Below, one piece after another: positions 11,410-22,938 of a DNA stretch of 64,000 nucleotides; position 1 is the first letter of the stretch; each line of letters begins with the position of its first letter. The DNA is taken from assembly GCF_020520425.1 (NCBI RefSeq), contig NC_079490.1, forward strand, positions 2,666,001 to 2,730,000. Reading direction: 5' to 3'. Origin of the DNA: Spinacia oleracea (taxonomy: Eukaryota; Streptophyta; Magnoliopsida; Caryophyllales; Amaranthaceae). The position numbers and the translations under genes are program-made. The notes below the pieces were generated by a model that was not told where the DNA came from, did not search any database, and worked only from the letters and a program-made list of their open reading frames with translations.

Positions 11410-11737
11410 CTCCCTCCGTCCCGGAATACTTGACCTGTTTTCCTTATCGGGCCGTCCCTTAATACTTGACCTGTTTCTAAAAATGGAAATATTCTAACAA
11501 TATTATATTATTTCTCACTCCACCCCAATTAACCCACCTACCCCCTACTCCATACAAAAAATAATTAAAAATTCAACCCCTACTCTCCCCCAATCCCACC
11601 CCTTTACACATTTCCCACTAACTACATTAAAATAATACCCCACTATCAACTACTACTTATTAAATTAAATAAGTCAATTCAAGTCCCTTAAACTCTGTGC
11701 CGGCCAAACCGGGTCGAGTATTCCGGGACGGAGGGAG
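11410..11737. mobile_element. Stowaway MITE, 328 bp
   Basis: Ends are CTCCCTCCGTCCCGGAATAC and its inverse, flanked by TA (11408-11409, 11738-11739). The interior is non-coding. Same length class and sequence family as 30585-30912 and 38385-38711. Confidence 0.92.
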
Positions 11738-11834
11738 TAACAACCTATGTAGAGATACTTAACACGTTGCGTAGAGGAACCTAACACGATATGTAAAGAT
11801 ATTCTTTTACAAAATTTATCCTAAACTTAGGAGG

Positions 11835-12011
11835 CATGGCGGATCTTGAACGTTTTTACGAGAGGGGCCAGTAGGAAAAAATAAGCAATACACTATGTAA
11901 TTATACAATTATACACAAATTTTAGGGGGGGAGTCGTAGTTAAAATTCCACTACAAAATTTTCCGACCGGGGGGTCGGGCCCACCCCAACACCATCAAAG
12001 ATACGCCCCTG
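11835..12011. mobile_element. 177-bp hAT-like MITE
   Basis: Ends are CATGGCGGATC and GATACGCCCCTG, imperfect inverted repeats. The flanks TTAGGAGG (11827-11834) and CTAGGAGG (12012-12019) match at 7 of 8 positions, fitting an 8-bp hAT duplication. The interior is GC-richer than its surroundings, with a GGGGGGTCGGGCCCACCCC-like stretch. Confidence 0.65.
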
Positions 12012-12162
12012 CTAGGAGGAGAATATTCTGCGTATATTTTCTTTCAGAAATATTGAGTTTTATGAGTAGATTTTGGAGCTTTTCTCTCACAATATAGTTA
12101 GTCTTATCCCCCATCAGAAGGTTACATGAAGTTTTCCTCGGATGGACTTAAAGAGAGACATA

Positions 12163-13080
12163 AGGAAGATACGAGTCTAATAGGCTATCTTATCATTCAC
12201 ACTTATTTTGGAATCTTTCTTTTATTTCCTTGATATATTAATGTTTCATACCACATTTTTGTTGTGTCCTAAATCCTCTAAATTATTGTTAAACAACTTT
12301 GATAAATTAGACATTTGCAAAATAAAATGTCAACTGGCCAACTGGGTCGTGGTGTGTTTGATGGATTCTCCTTTATCACTATGTAAAATTTGACTAATTA
12401 TATTGTGTGTTTACACATTTTAAATAATTAATTTAATTAATACTTATATAATTGTTTCATCTCAATCATTTTTAACACGGAATTCAATATTCTATTATAC
12501 TTCGTACTTTGTACGTACGTAGTACTCTGTAGTTCATACTCTAAAAATAATTAAATACTTTATTCGTTCCGGAAATATCGCACCATGGTTGACTTTTACT
12601 CATCTAAACCTTACTTTAACTCTTAATATCTCACATAGTGTGCAAGAAAAAATTATAAAGAAATAATATTTAGAAAATATATATCGATACGAATCTAATA
12701 TGCATGACCCCACATGGCTAAATTTTCTTTAGAATAACAAAAAATGGCCAAAGTCGTAGTGTGAACCGTGTAAAAAACAAATTGTGCGATATTTCCAGAA
12801 CGGTGTAAGTATAATAATTAATTAATTATTTAATAATGTTGATGGTAGCAGAAATGGCATAGTTAGTTTGGATTATACTAAAAGTAGATGTCCAAATGAT
12901 ATGCATACGTAGATTGTATACGTATACTCACCCACTATTCTGTTTGTATTTTTCATTACATCACTTTTAAGTTGCAAGTCGCATGATCAAAATTTAATTG
13001 TAGACTTTAATTTTTTTTACTTACTTAATAATTAATTTATAGAATAATTATAAAGTTGTTAATGATGATGTTCAACTTTT
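12163..13080 (+). repeat. Intergenic duplicated block, copy 2
   Basis: This copy matches 4303-4635 and 4820-5075 in order and orientation. The gap between its two matching parts (12498-12825) contains a separate MITE at 12558-12809 that copy 1 lacks. The SNF12 gene and several MITEs lie between the two copies. No coding capacity. Confidence 0.75.
12558..12809. mobile_element. Diverged Stowaway-like MITE, 252 bp
   Basis: The left end CTTTATTCGTTCCGGAAATA pairs with a right end that reads in reverse CTTACACCGTTCTGGAAATA; both continue TCGCAC. Flanking TA dinucleotides are at 12556-12557 and 12810-12811. It shares interior words (ACGAATCTAA) with the element at 35009-35264. Confidence 0.78.
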
Positions 13081-13299
13081 GAATTATGAATTACAAAACA
13101 AAGATGGATATAAGAAAACAAAAAAATATAATTATAACACATATGGAATAAATGTGAGGCATGTAATTTTCATTGTTTTGTTATGGATATTGAAAGATTG
13201 GAATTGAGCTACCAATGAACAAATATGGTTAACTATGAGCAATTTCGGTCAAAACTTGAACATGTGTTTAGCTTGGATGTTATTGTGTTCGATTCATTT

Positions 13300-13580
13300 G
13301 TATTTAGACAAGGTACAACACGGCTCGACTCGACACGTCACAACAAAACACTTTAAGTTGAATGAAATTTGTTTTAGGCACGATGCGTGACCCCAATGGA
13401 CACGAGGGCGCATGGTATAGGGCCATCTTTGGGTCACATTTTGAAAATTGCGGCCCGTCCCGACACGTAACAGGTGGACTTACGTGAACACGACCCGAAG
13501 TCTGGTCCGGTCTCACACATAACAAGTGGACTTTACGTGAACTCGACCCAGAGTCCGGTCCGCCCACAACCATCTTTGAT
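13300..13580. repeat. GC-rich CGACCCG-type dispersed repeat
   Basis: A stretch rich in GACCCGA/CGGTCC words stands out from the AT-rich flank. It ends CCCACAACCATCTTTG, which resembles the right end of the repeat at 62255-62620 (CCCATAACCATCTTG). It looks like a decayed TIR element, but the left end is not clear. The 89-codon minus-strand frame within it is not a gene. Confidence 0.5.
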
Positions 13581-13633
13581 TACTAAGTAGTTTTACTTTT
13601 TGTATAATCACATGGGTTAGCAAACCCACCAAT

Positions 13634-13737
13634 GATCTTTAGGCAAAACCGATAGACTTGTGTAAGATAGGTCACATGTTTAAATCCCCTTTCTCTTATT
13701 TGTCACTAACTTTGTGACTCATTCGCACCAAAAATAT
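13634..13737 (+). mobile_element. Possible tRNA-derived SINE
   Basis: A B-box-like CATGTTTAAATCCC is followed by the 3' end GTGACTCATTCGC and an A-rich tail. The same 3' end (CTCATT near an A tail) is found in the SINEs at 43695 and, inverted, at 19268 and 27159. Target duplication not found. The rest of 13081-14518 shows no gene. Confidence 0.4.
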
Positions 13738-14518
13738 GAATTACCAATAACAACCCAATTGCAGTCTTTCTCCTCTCACATAGATATACATAAATTACGC
13801 AATTTTAGTGAAACATATAAAATATAAACTACCCGTAGTATTTGGATTAGTTTTGAAAATTTGAAATGGGCCAATTTTTGATGGTCCATTGTGTCATGGT
13901 CTACATAGTAATGTCTTGCAACCAATTCAAGCACCTAATTTTGAAGATAATGATGATGGTGAACTTGAGAAGAAGGAGAGGGTTGTACAATTTATACATG
14001 TGAAGTTAATTATTAATTGAATTGAGTTATTTTGACTCATATAATTTCGAAAACGACTTTGTTTTTGACCAAAAAAACATAATGATGATTTTTGTTTTTA
14101 CTTAATTTTGTTTAATTTATGTTCTACGAATTAAGCCAATTGAATTTCATCTCTTAACATATTTTGGCCCGACCATTAATAATGGCAAATAATGATAAAA
14201 GCTTGCATGCATTCACCTCACTTTTTGTGCATCAGTCTACTAAAGGATGAAGTCAAACTACTAGTGGTTACTTTATTTACAGACAGGTATTTCGTGAATG
14301 TCAACTAACTTAGTTGGTTAAAGTTTTAAAAAGTTGTATTCATGTGAGAATTAAAATCGAATCTAATTTACAACATTATTATTTTGAATGATATTGATCA
14401 ACTTAAACATTATTTGTATGTGAAATTGTCTAAAAAAAACTTACTCTAGATTTTATTTGAAATTATGTGAAATACACTTGATAAAAAAGAGTATTTCCCC
14501 TTATATTGGTGTTATAAC

Positions 14519-14977
14519 ATATGGGTAATCAAGGAGAAAATAGAAGCCTAATAACATAACCCAAGTGAGGTTCTATCATAAAACCAGTTGGCAATAAGAA
14601 TAGTAACCACTTAGTTTATAAACTATAAGCTCTTTGATTCATCTCATAACGCAGGACACAATACCCACAATTACTTTTTGACAAATAAAGCACCTAGCCC
14701 CTGGCTGCTTATGAGACACCAACAAAACGAGTCATAACCGAAGCACTTATAACAAATGGAGGAAACGGAAGCCTACCAATAACATAATGAGGTTCCATCC
14801 TAAAGCAATTTATTGGCATATGAGGAGCAGTCCACTTAGGTTAGAAACTCTTTGCTTCATCTTTCGACGTCAGACACAAAACTCACACTTTTAACAAATA
14901 AAACACTCAAACTCTAATTGCTTATAAGTTACCAACAAACGAGTCATAATCAGAACACTTTTAACAGATAGAGGAAT
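14519..14977. repeat. Diverged tandem duplication, about 225-bp unit
   Basis: Unit 1 begins near 14519 and unit 2 near 14745. Both contain GAAGCCTA, ATAACATAA, GAGGTTC, CTCTTTG-TTCAT and ACGAGTCATAA in the same order. A third partial unit (TTCATTTTTTGACGTTAAAC) resumes at about 15205 after a CACTA fragment. No coding capacity. Confidence 0.65.
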
Positions 14978-14982
14978 TGAGA

Positions 14983-15204
14983 CACTACAAGAATTTGTAT
15001 CTTTAACGACAACCTAATTACGACGGGTCAAAAATCCGATCGCAAAAGGCTTTTGCGACGGGGCTAACAACCAAACAAAGACGGGAACAACCGCCACAAA
15101 TGTCTTTTGCGACGGATCAACCCCCAAATTTTCTTTTAACGACGACCCCCTTTTATAACAGGTTCGCGACAAAAAACCCCGTCATTAATCAACGATTATT
15201 GGCC
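14983..15204 (+). mobile_element. Truncated CACTA MITE
   Basis: It begins CACTACAAGAATTTGTATCT and follows the complete element at 36497-36759 nearly base for base (GACGGGTCAAAAA, TTTTGCGACGGGGCTAACAA). It stops at GATTATTGGCC, so the last 35 bp with the right TIR is missing. Confidence 0.8.
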
Positions 15205-15260
15205 AGCTTTTTACTTCATTTTTTGACGTTAAACACAATACTAACATTTATTTTTTAACT

Positions 15261-16325
15261 TTTTGAACTCTTTTGAAATCTAATTTCTCAAGTGGGTTGA
15301 ATGAAGTAGTGGGGTTGTGATCATTTAGGTCAACTATGTCTAGTTGGAGTGGTGGGTAAGTCAACTAATTACATGCAGGTTTGCATCAACATCAACTAAT
15401 CACATCTAATTATGGATCGTAAATATTAATTGGTGGAGTTTTCAACTAACTTTTTGTGTAATACTTGCTTCTCCATATTACCTTTCGAATTCCAATTCGA
15501 TTTTTAACACTTATTTGTCTTAATTTTACTAGGGATGCCGGTAATTATTGACTGAATGGGAAAAAAATTATAATAACCAGTGGCGGATTCAATAAATAAC
15601 GGGTGGGTTACGTGACCCAATTTGGCCAAAAAAAATTGCTTAATCTTTAAATTATTATTTTTCATTAAGAAAACTTCATTTTAGTTTTTTTTTTTTTTTT
15701 TTTATGATAAACACTTGGCATAATTTGTGGATTTGCTACATAGATTAATAACCCTCGCTTTAAAATAACAATGAGTATCTATCGTCTCATTGATATATAT
15801 TTTTTTAAAAAAAACATATTTATATATGGATCATGTTAGATTTTTCTCAAAGTATAATTTTAAAATAAAACTCGGTTAAAGTCTGAAAGACATTGTAATA
15901 TATGCAAAGACGTGGATTAAAAACTTTGGCGGAAAACAAATGAGACAAACATTAAACTTACATTTATTTATCGACTTTTAACAATCACAAATTCACAACA
16001 ATAAATTTATCACCTTTAGAATTTTAGATTCTTCTTTTACAAATCAACAATTGAATTGATACAACATTAAATGGATTATATATATAAGCTATAAGATTTC
16101 CAAAATTGTTGGCCAATTTATCGATTTATCTAATACTACGTTAGAGTGTGTCTACCTCAACAAGACTTTGAAACCTAGAAGTCTATAACTATTGTATAAA
16201 TGTCCAATGTATATATTCATTGAAATTTCAAAGAGGCCAATTTCAAAATTTTCAATTCACATGACATGGAGTTATACAACCGAGTGACGTAATAACTAAA
16301 ACATATACTTCGTATAATTATCCGG
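15261..16325. other. No gene recognised
   Basis: Very AT-rich, with homopolymer runs and only short frames. A CAGTGGCGGATTC-like word near 15582 recalls hAT-type ends seen at 11835, but no second end was found. Confidence 0.4.
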
Positions 16326-16695
16326 CACATATATGGAGGTGTGGAACTATTACGATTAATCCAAATTAAGCTATAATAAGTCCAAATATAATCCGTTAAT
16401 TACCAAATACAATCATTAGAAATCAACAAATTAAACAACACTGATACTTAATTTATTCTTTAAAACATTATATTTATTTACCGTGCATATAAGACCAGTT
16501 TACATATCGCAAATTCATCCAGTACGTTCGAACATATATGGAGGCGTGGAGCTATTATGACTAGTCCAAATACAATACACTAATTACCAAACACAACCAT
16601 TAGAAATCAACATATTAAACCACCCTAGTTCTTTATTCGTACCGTGCATATAAGGCCAGTATATATATCGCCAATTTATCGATTTATCTAATATG
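16326..16695. repeat. Diverged tandem duplication, about 205-bp unit
   Basis: Unit 1 (about 16326) and unit 2 (about 16532) share CATATATGGAGG, GGAACTATTACG/GGAGCTATTATG, TTAGAAATCAACA and CCGTGCATATAAG in order. The trailing CCAATTTATCGATTTATCTA also occurs at about 16110-16132, just upstream. It lies about 1 kb upstream of the PADRE gene and could be promoter-distal sequence. Confidence 0.65.
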
Positions 16696-17599
16696 GAAAT
16701 TCTTATATACAATGGATTGATGTATCTCTCACTATCATGCATGATTTCTTATAGAAACAATGAAATCATATTTCCGTATAAGTACAAATAATGGAGTAGA
16801 ATAATTATTAAAATTAAAGCACTAACTCTACATGATTAGTTGTCAATTTTTTTGCCCCTAAACAATCGGCTAAACACATGACTAATAACACAAAATTATA
16901 ACTAAAATAAGATGACTTTTGTTAATTGCTTAATTAATTGACAACTATGCTAATGGTGTGATCATGCATATCCAACTCCTTTGAATTGAAAGCTACAACT
17001 TCAATGACTAGTCCACACACGGTTAATTAATTCATTAATAAAACAGTTATACGATATTAAAATAGAAATTAAACTAGGCTAATGCAAAATAATTTGGATT
17101 AAATAAAATCATGATCGTTGTGGGTTATTGACATTGATAATGAATATCATCTTTCACATCATTCATTGTTAAATATAACCTTCCAGGAAGTCTTCAGATC
17201 TGTGGTACGTAATTTTAGGATTGAATTACATCTAATTTTATTGATTGTAGACGTGGAACTGGCATATGTGACAACATTGCACAGATCTTCAATCAACAAA
17301 TAAAAGGATAATGTAATTTAATTTAATTATCTATTAAGCCAATTAAGCATCCCTTTCAAAATTAATAGTGATAGTGCATGCAACTTATAACTATTCAAAG
17401 CCGGCATATGTGACCACCGTCCCTTTTTTAATCCCAAAACTAACCTCATTAATTATTTATTTTTTATTAATTACTAAAAACAAATATAGACTTTTTCCTA
17501 CCAAATACTATTACAAAAATTAATGTCCCCACATAATAATGAATAATTTAATTAATACCTAAAGACTTTTTCTAAAGTCAAACTTATGTAACCTCCCTC

Positions 17600-17607
17600 T
17601 ATATATA
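17600..17607 (+). promoter_or_regulatory. TATA box of the PADRE/DUF4228 gene
   Basis: TATATATA lies 63 bp before the ATG and is followed by a CT-rich leader (CTTCTTCTTCCCC, TCTCCTCTC). That predicts a 5' UTR of about 35-40 bases. Position and leader composition fit a strong plant promoter. Confidence 0.65.
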
Positions 17608-17670
17608 CATTATCTTCTTCTTCCCCTCAAAAACATTATTTCTCCTCTCATTTTTTTTCCCTCCCCAAAA

Positions 17671-18444
17671 ATGGCAAATTCAGCAATATTAACAAATTAC
17701 AACCCAAAAACATCATGTTTTAAAGGAATTTCATTATTATTATTATTATGTGGAAATCCAAGAATAAAGCTTATATTATGTGAAGGTGACACAAAGGTGA
17801 TAAAGGGACGTACAAAAATCAAAGCAGGAGAAATCATGTTTGAGTTCCCTGAATGTGTTGTTTGTCATGCAGATTCTTTCATCCTCGGCCGTCCGATCCC
17901 GGTCCTCGCCATCCACGACTACCTCGTCTCCGGCCGTGCTTACTTCGTCCTCCCCCTCGACCGCCTCCCCGCCCGTGGTGGCACGCCACTCTCCGCCGCC
18001 TCGTTGCAATCCCTCTACTCCCCTTCTAGTGGTGGTTGCCCTAGTAGTAACAACAATAATTGTAAGTTGTTGTTTAGTAGTGGTGGTGGTGGTGGCAATA
18101 ATGACGTCATTAATGATAATAATAATAGAAGTCCTTTTGATTATATTAAGGATAAAGATGGAAGAGTACTTATGATTAAGGTTGTTCCTGAGTTTATTAC
18201 AAGGATAATTAGTGCTAATAATGGTAACAATAGTCCATCTAATTGTAGCCCTAATAATAGTGGTAAATTACTTATATGTACCACACCGGAGTTGCAAAAG
18301 CAATATGAACAACTTGTTAGGGCAAAAGATCAAGGATGGTCTCCAAAACTTGAGACGATTTCCGAGAACAAGAAGATTAGGGCTTCTCCTTCTAAGTTGT
18401 TCAGGTTCGAGTGGGTGCAAATTAAGCAGATGAAAACTATTTAG
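17671..18444 (+). CDS. PADRE (DUF4228) domain protein
   Basis: A single-exon gene of 257 residues. The PADRE/DUF4228 family is plant-specific and many members respond to pathogens and abiotic stress; the molecular activity is unknown. The domain spans about residues 30-100: IKLILCEGD, then GEIMFEFPECVVCHADSF and RPIPVLAIHDYLVSGRAYFVLPLDRLP. A Ser/Asn/Gly-rich low-complexity region follows (about 120-165, with N and G runs). The C-terminal end is conserved-looking (TPELQKQYEQLVRAK, SPKLETISE, FRFEW). The ATG at 17671 lies in AAAAATGGC just after the CT-rich leader. No N-terminal MGN myristoylation signal is present, unlike some relatives. Codon use switches sharply: 17880-18000 is GC-rich at third positions and the rest is AT-rich. 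The 3' UTR is AT-rich with AATAAAATATTAATTAG near 18600. Confidence 0.87.
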   Translation: MANSAILTNYNPKTSCFKGISLLLLLCGNPRIKLILCEGDTKVIKGRTKIKAGEIMFEFPECVVCHADSFILGRPIPVLAIHDYLVSGRAYFVLPLDRLPARGGTPLSAASLQSLYSPSSGGCPSSNNNNCKLLFSSGGGGGNNDVINDNNNRSPFDYIKDKDGRVLMIKVVPEFITRIISANNGNNSPSNCSPNNSGKLLICTTPELQKQYEQLVRAKDQGWSPKLETISENKKIRASPSKLFRFEWVQIKQMKTI

Positions 18445-19267
18445 GAACAGAGGTAGTATCTGTTAATTAATTAATTAATTATCTTGCACATATTTAGTGT
18501 TTTTTTTTAGGAAATATTTTAGGGTGGTAGGAGTTTGGTTGGTAATCTAGGTTAGAATTAAGATTGTTTTATGTGATTGTATATGATGCAAAATTAATAA
18601 AATATTAATTAGCATCATGAAATTCATTATATGGTTTTGAAGTTTAAAGAAGTGTTTTTATTTATTTATTTTGGGGTAAAACAGCAAAAATGTATTACTA
18701 AAAGGAAGTAATACACGTAATATCCAAGTTTAAATAAGTGGTGTGATTGATGTTGTACATAAAAACATTTTGCTTTTTGGTAATTGGGTTTAATTATGAG
18801 AAAATGTCAATCAATTATTTTTGGTTTTCTTTTATTTATTTATTTATTTATAACGCTTCCCGTCTTATGTACATAGATTATATGTTGAAATTACATATTT
18901 TAATAAATAGTACGCTCCACATAGTCAAAATTCGGTCTATTAAAAACACTGAAAATGTGCACATGAATTGATATACTAGCTTAAAAAAGAGAAAAAGAGG
19001 AATACGGGTCGATCAAAGAGGGAAGGAGAGGTTACATAGTACTTTGCATATAACTTTGTTAACAAAGAAGAGAAATGGTGAATATACAAGTCAATTAAAT
19101 TGAAGATATTAGTAATCCTTATTAGTAAGTTAATTAGGAATAATCAATCATAGTGGAAATTGCATGCATCATGATGCCACTCAGTGACTCAGTCACTGTA
19201 ATACCTATACCACTTCACTTAAAAGTTAAACAAAAGAAGAAATAAAAGATAAGTTTTTTTTATTAAG
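18445..19267. other. No gene recognised
   Basis: 3' flank of the PADRE gene, then AT-rich DNA with TTTATTTATT runs and only short frames. Confidence 0.4.
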
Positions 19268-19406
19268 TTTTTTTTTTTTTTTTTTGGGGCCAATGAGCCA
19301 GTAGGGACGTAAGACAATACAAATTATAAATAGATGAGGGAGATTTGAACCTGATACTTATCATATACATGTCGTAAACCTTAAAGTTCTTAACCACTAT
19401 TCCCTC
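19268..19406 (-). mobile_element. tRNA-derived SINE, minus strand
   Basis: A 17-base T run (19268-19284) is the poly(A) tail read from the other strand. On the minus strand the element has an A-box-like TAGTGGTTAAGAAC, a B-box-like CAGGTTCAAATCTCCC and the 3' end TGGCTCATTGGCCCC before the tail. The family matches 27159-27286. Target duplication not resolved. Confidence 0.6.
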
Positions 19407-20478
19407 AAAACAAAAAATCTTAACTTAACCACTGTGTCAAAACCTTAGTAAAAGGATAAGTTTGTATGTTCATTTTCCCTAAAAAAAAAAGTTTGTATGT
19501 TCATTAATTACACATCGATGCATTAATTAAATTAATCATTCAAGAACTGACAACAATATCGACTCTTTAGAGTGTGGTACCCAAACCCTGGATTGAATCT
19601 CGTATATGCATTTGTCGGTTTACCCTTTGTGGTTCTCTCTACACCAAAATCAACACGGTCGAGGAGGCTGGAATTAATTATTATAAAAAGAGAAGAAAGA
19701 GAAAAGAAAAATATTATTTTATACTGTTTACAAGATTGATTCGTGCCCTAATAAGATTATGTATATAACATATAGTATCACCATAATTAGCATCATAAGA
19801 GTGATAAATTAAAGACACTTAAAATTGTTAAGTTTGTTAATTAAGAGTAAATTATGCAAATATGCATTGAATTAATTAACGAAAGAATCCAAAAGTGTTT
19901 TAGTCGCGAACGATGTTAATCGATGCCCTTCCTTTTAGGGTGTTCCACAAAGTCCTGAATCCTCATAGACTTTCTTAACTTATAATTTTATTACATCATT
20001 AATTAATTAAATTTATTTCCTCATAGTATGCATTGAATTACTCTTCTATACATCTAAGAGCAAATTGTGAAGGGCTCTATAAAAAAATATGTAAAAGCAT
20101 AAAAAATTAATACTCGCGTCAAAGTTAGAAAAAAGTGGAGAACGTGTTGTGTTTTTATAAGGTGAAATAACTATTGTTTTGATTGTAACAATCGTTGAAG
20201 ATGAATATATCATGTAGTTGATTATCAATGATATTATCCCCCAGACAAACTAAAAAGAAAACAATTAAAAAAAGAAAGTTCAAAATAGTGTATTTTCAGC
20301 CAAACCGACTAAGAAAAGTATAACATTAGAAAAATGAGGAAAAAGATCCGAGAGGGAAAGATAAGTTCAGATAAATTAATTTCATTCAAATTCAACTGAA
20401 CGAAAGTGAATGCTCCGCATTAATTTTGTTTGAATTTTAACCCCTAATAAAAATTATTTGAATTTTTAACCCCTAATA
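19407..20478. other. No gene recognised
   Basis: AT-rich, only short frames. The sequence just left of the CACTA element contains the word TTTAACCCCTAATA twice. Confidence 0.4.
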
Positions 20479-21289
20479 CACTACTACAAAAAAGGGCAAA
20501 GAGACCCGTTCAAAATGGCCTAAGAGACCCCATTTAAGGGGGTCTCTAGATAGGGGGGTCTCTTTATAAAAGAGACCCCCCATTTAGAGGGGGTCTCTTT
20601 GTTAAAAACAAGAGACCCGTTATTTAAGAAAATGGGTCTGTAATGTTAACCGTGCAAAAAATAATATAGAAGGGGAAGAGACCCCTTTTTAGAGATATTA
20701 GGTCTGTTTGTAAAATAATTTAGACCCCATATTTAACATAGGGGGTCTCTTTAAATTTTTTAATATTAATTTATCCAGCAAACTCAGACCCCATATGTAA
20801 GATAAGGGGTCTCTTTGAGTTTTTTAATATTTTTATAATTAACAAACTCAGACCCCATATGTTATATAGGGGGTCTCTTTGAATATTTTATGATTTTTTT
20901 ATTATTATACTCAAGAGATCCCTTTTTATACCTAACGGGTCTCTTTTCATAATTTTTTAATAAAAAAAAATCAGCATAAACAATTTTCGGCCAAAAATCA
21001 GCATTCAAACAATTTGGTAATTCCAAATAATTCTTATAATTACAAAAAAATTATCCCACTATACACCAATTGTAATATCCAAAAATAAAATAATAAGTCT
21101 CAAAAGTCCACATAATTCCAAAAGTAACATATTGAAAATAATAATTATTAGCGGTGCGGGCATAAGCATATGTTCGCCTCCAACTCTGTTTGCGTGGTTT
21201 CCGAATTTGAACTTCCCTTGCACCTTACCTTCTACAAGCAACAAACCTCCATTAACAACTGAGTTAAATATGAAAACAATAATACTAGT

Positions 21290-21420
21290 CTCTAACATCC
21301 CTTGAACAAACCTCCTGACGTACTTTCTCAATGTTGTTTGGCTCTCTGACAGAAAACAAGAAGGCAATGCCATCTCCATGGTTTAGCTTCCAAGCCTCTT
21401 TCATGTTCTTCTCTTTAGAG
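21290..21420 (-). other. Exon-like segment inside the CACTA, unassigned
   Basis: On the minus strand a frame reads K-E-A-W-K-L-N-H-G-D-G-I-A-F-L-F-S-V-R-E-P-N-N-I-E-K and stops after about 20 more codons. An AAA|GTACGT donor and a TTGTAG|AAGG acceptor further on suggest a piece of a spliced gene. I do not recognise it. It could be a second captured fragment or remains of the element's own genes. Confidence 0.35.
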
Positions 21421-22003
21421 GTTTTCTTCTATGTTCCCTATATGATTCAACATGATAACCTAATAACAAATACAGAGCCGATAAACACCAAACATGTAAA
21501 CTTTGAATTCCGAATCCCCAATAAACGGAACAGTAATTACATTTTTGAGGTAGAATGTAAAAATTGTTTAAACTCAAAGTTAGAAATCTAAAAATGATCA
21601 ATGAACAATAAAATCTTGAAGCAATAAAGTCCACTTACATCAGCCACTTTCTTCTTGGAGCTATCTGCATAGATCCTCTAAATTGTTGAAACCAACCTTC
21701 TTTTTCTCATTTTCTAGCATTACTGTAATTTACTTGCTGCATCACCAAAGGAAATGAATCTCAGTCCCAAATGGATGTACAATATACAGAGATAATCTTT
21801 TTATCTTTATTCCAACATTTCATACACCTATATAACTCAGACTCTTTTACATCTATATTCCAACCAGCTTTCAAAATGACACTCAGATACCTCAAATTAG
21901 GCCAAAGGTTTAACAACATTCAACGAGAATTATGAAGTCCAGCAACAAAAGTAGTTAAACAAGAACAAGTTCTCACTTCTAAGCATTAAAATGAAGAGTA
22001 TAC

Positions 22004-22336
22004 CTCAAATGGCGCAAGACCAGCCTCCCCTTCCAAATTAAGCACCGAAACACCCATGATTAAACTGAACAAATGTTCAGCTGCAGAGTAACCATCCAAC
22101 AAAGCCAGAAAGTAGTTGTAATATTTGTACCTCAAACAAAACTTCTCAGCTTTGAAATTCTTGTTGGTTATCCCTATTCGATATACACACAGCCCCATCA
22201 TAGCTAAATGTGATATGCAAATCACAATAGTGTCCGTGGTACAAGCCGTAAAAGCTCTCAGAGCATTTTGCACCACTGTTGCCCATACACCATTCGCCAC
22301 TGGCTGGCAATACCAATCCAATAGCTTGTAAGCCAT
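22004..22336 (-). pseudogene. Captured first coding exon of an ABCC1/ABCC2-type (MRP) transporter
   Basis: The exon starts at ATG 22336 and runs 111 codons without a stop to CCATTTGAG|GTATAC at 22004, a good splice donor. The protein opens M-A-Y-K-L-L-D-W-Y-C-Q-P-V-A-N-G-V-W, matching the conserved N terminus (LDWYC-P-NGVW) of plant ABCC1/ABCC2 vacuolar multidrug-resistance-type transporters. It continues with hydrophobic TMD0 helices and ends near the VLNLEGEAGLAPFE segment. In the parent family this exon encodes only part of TMD0; both nucleotide-binding domains and the two transmembrane cores are missing, so it cannot transport. The frame is open upstream for 22 more codons. It lies wholly inside the CACTA element, on the minus strand. 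The uninterrupted frame suggests recent capture. Confidence 0.8.
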
Positions 22337-22938
22337 CACTACTCGCCCTTCTTCCCTCAGTACACCTATATCAATATTGTAAACCTGTCTACTTTGCTTC
22401 AACCTCAGATGAACCTACCCCTACAACAGCTGCATCAAAACAAACCCCAATTCAGTAAAATCTGTGTGTTTACTTAACCAAAAAGACTATTATACTGAAA
22501 CATAACATTTTATGGACAGGATTACAACAGCCCCAAGGGGGATATTCTTCTCCAAATGGAGTTGTGCTCGTCGTTTATCACCATACAATCCAAGGGAAAG
22601 TAACAAAAGTTGGCATACAGATTAACACGAAAGAAAATGAAAACAGCAAAAAATCATTCTACTAAAAACACCCATTTCAATACTAAACAAATTCAGCGAA
22701 ATCAATCAACCAAACAAGCTCGAATTTGAAGCCTTACAGCCTTACACATTTGAGCTCAGTCAACACTTAACAGACATACAATAGTAACAAACATAATTTC
22801 CTTCACCAAAAATCATTTCCTTCAAACTTTCTGAAAATCCAAACATCAAAAAAGACCCATAAACGAATAAAATTGGGGAAATAAGTTAAAAATCCCAAAA
22901 AACTAATGAGAATTTAATCAAAATGAGTATAATAACAA

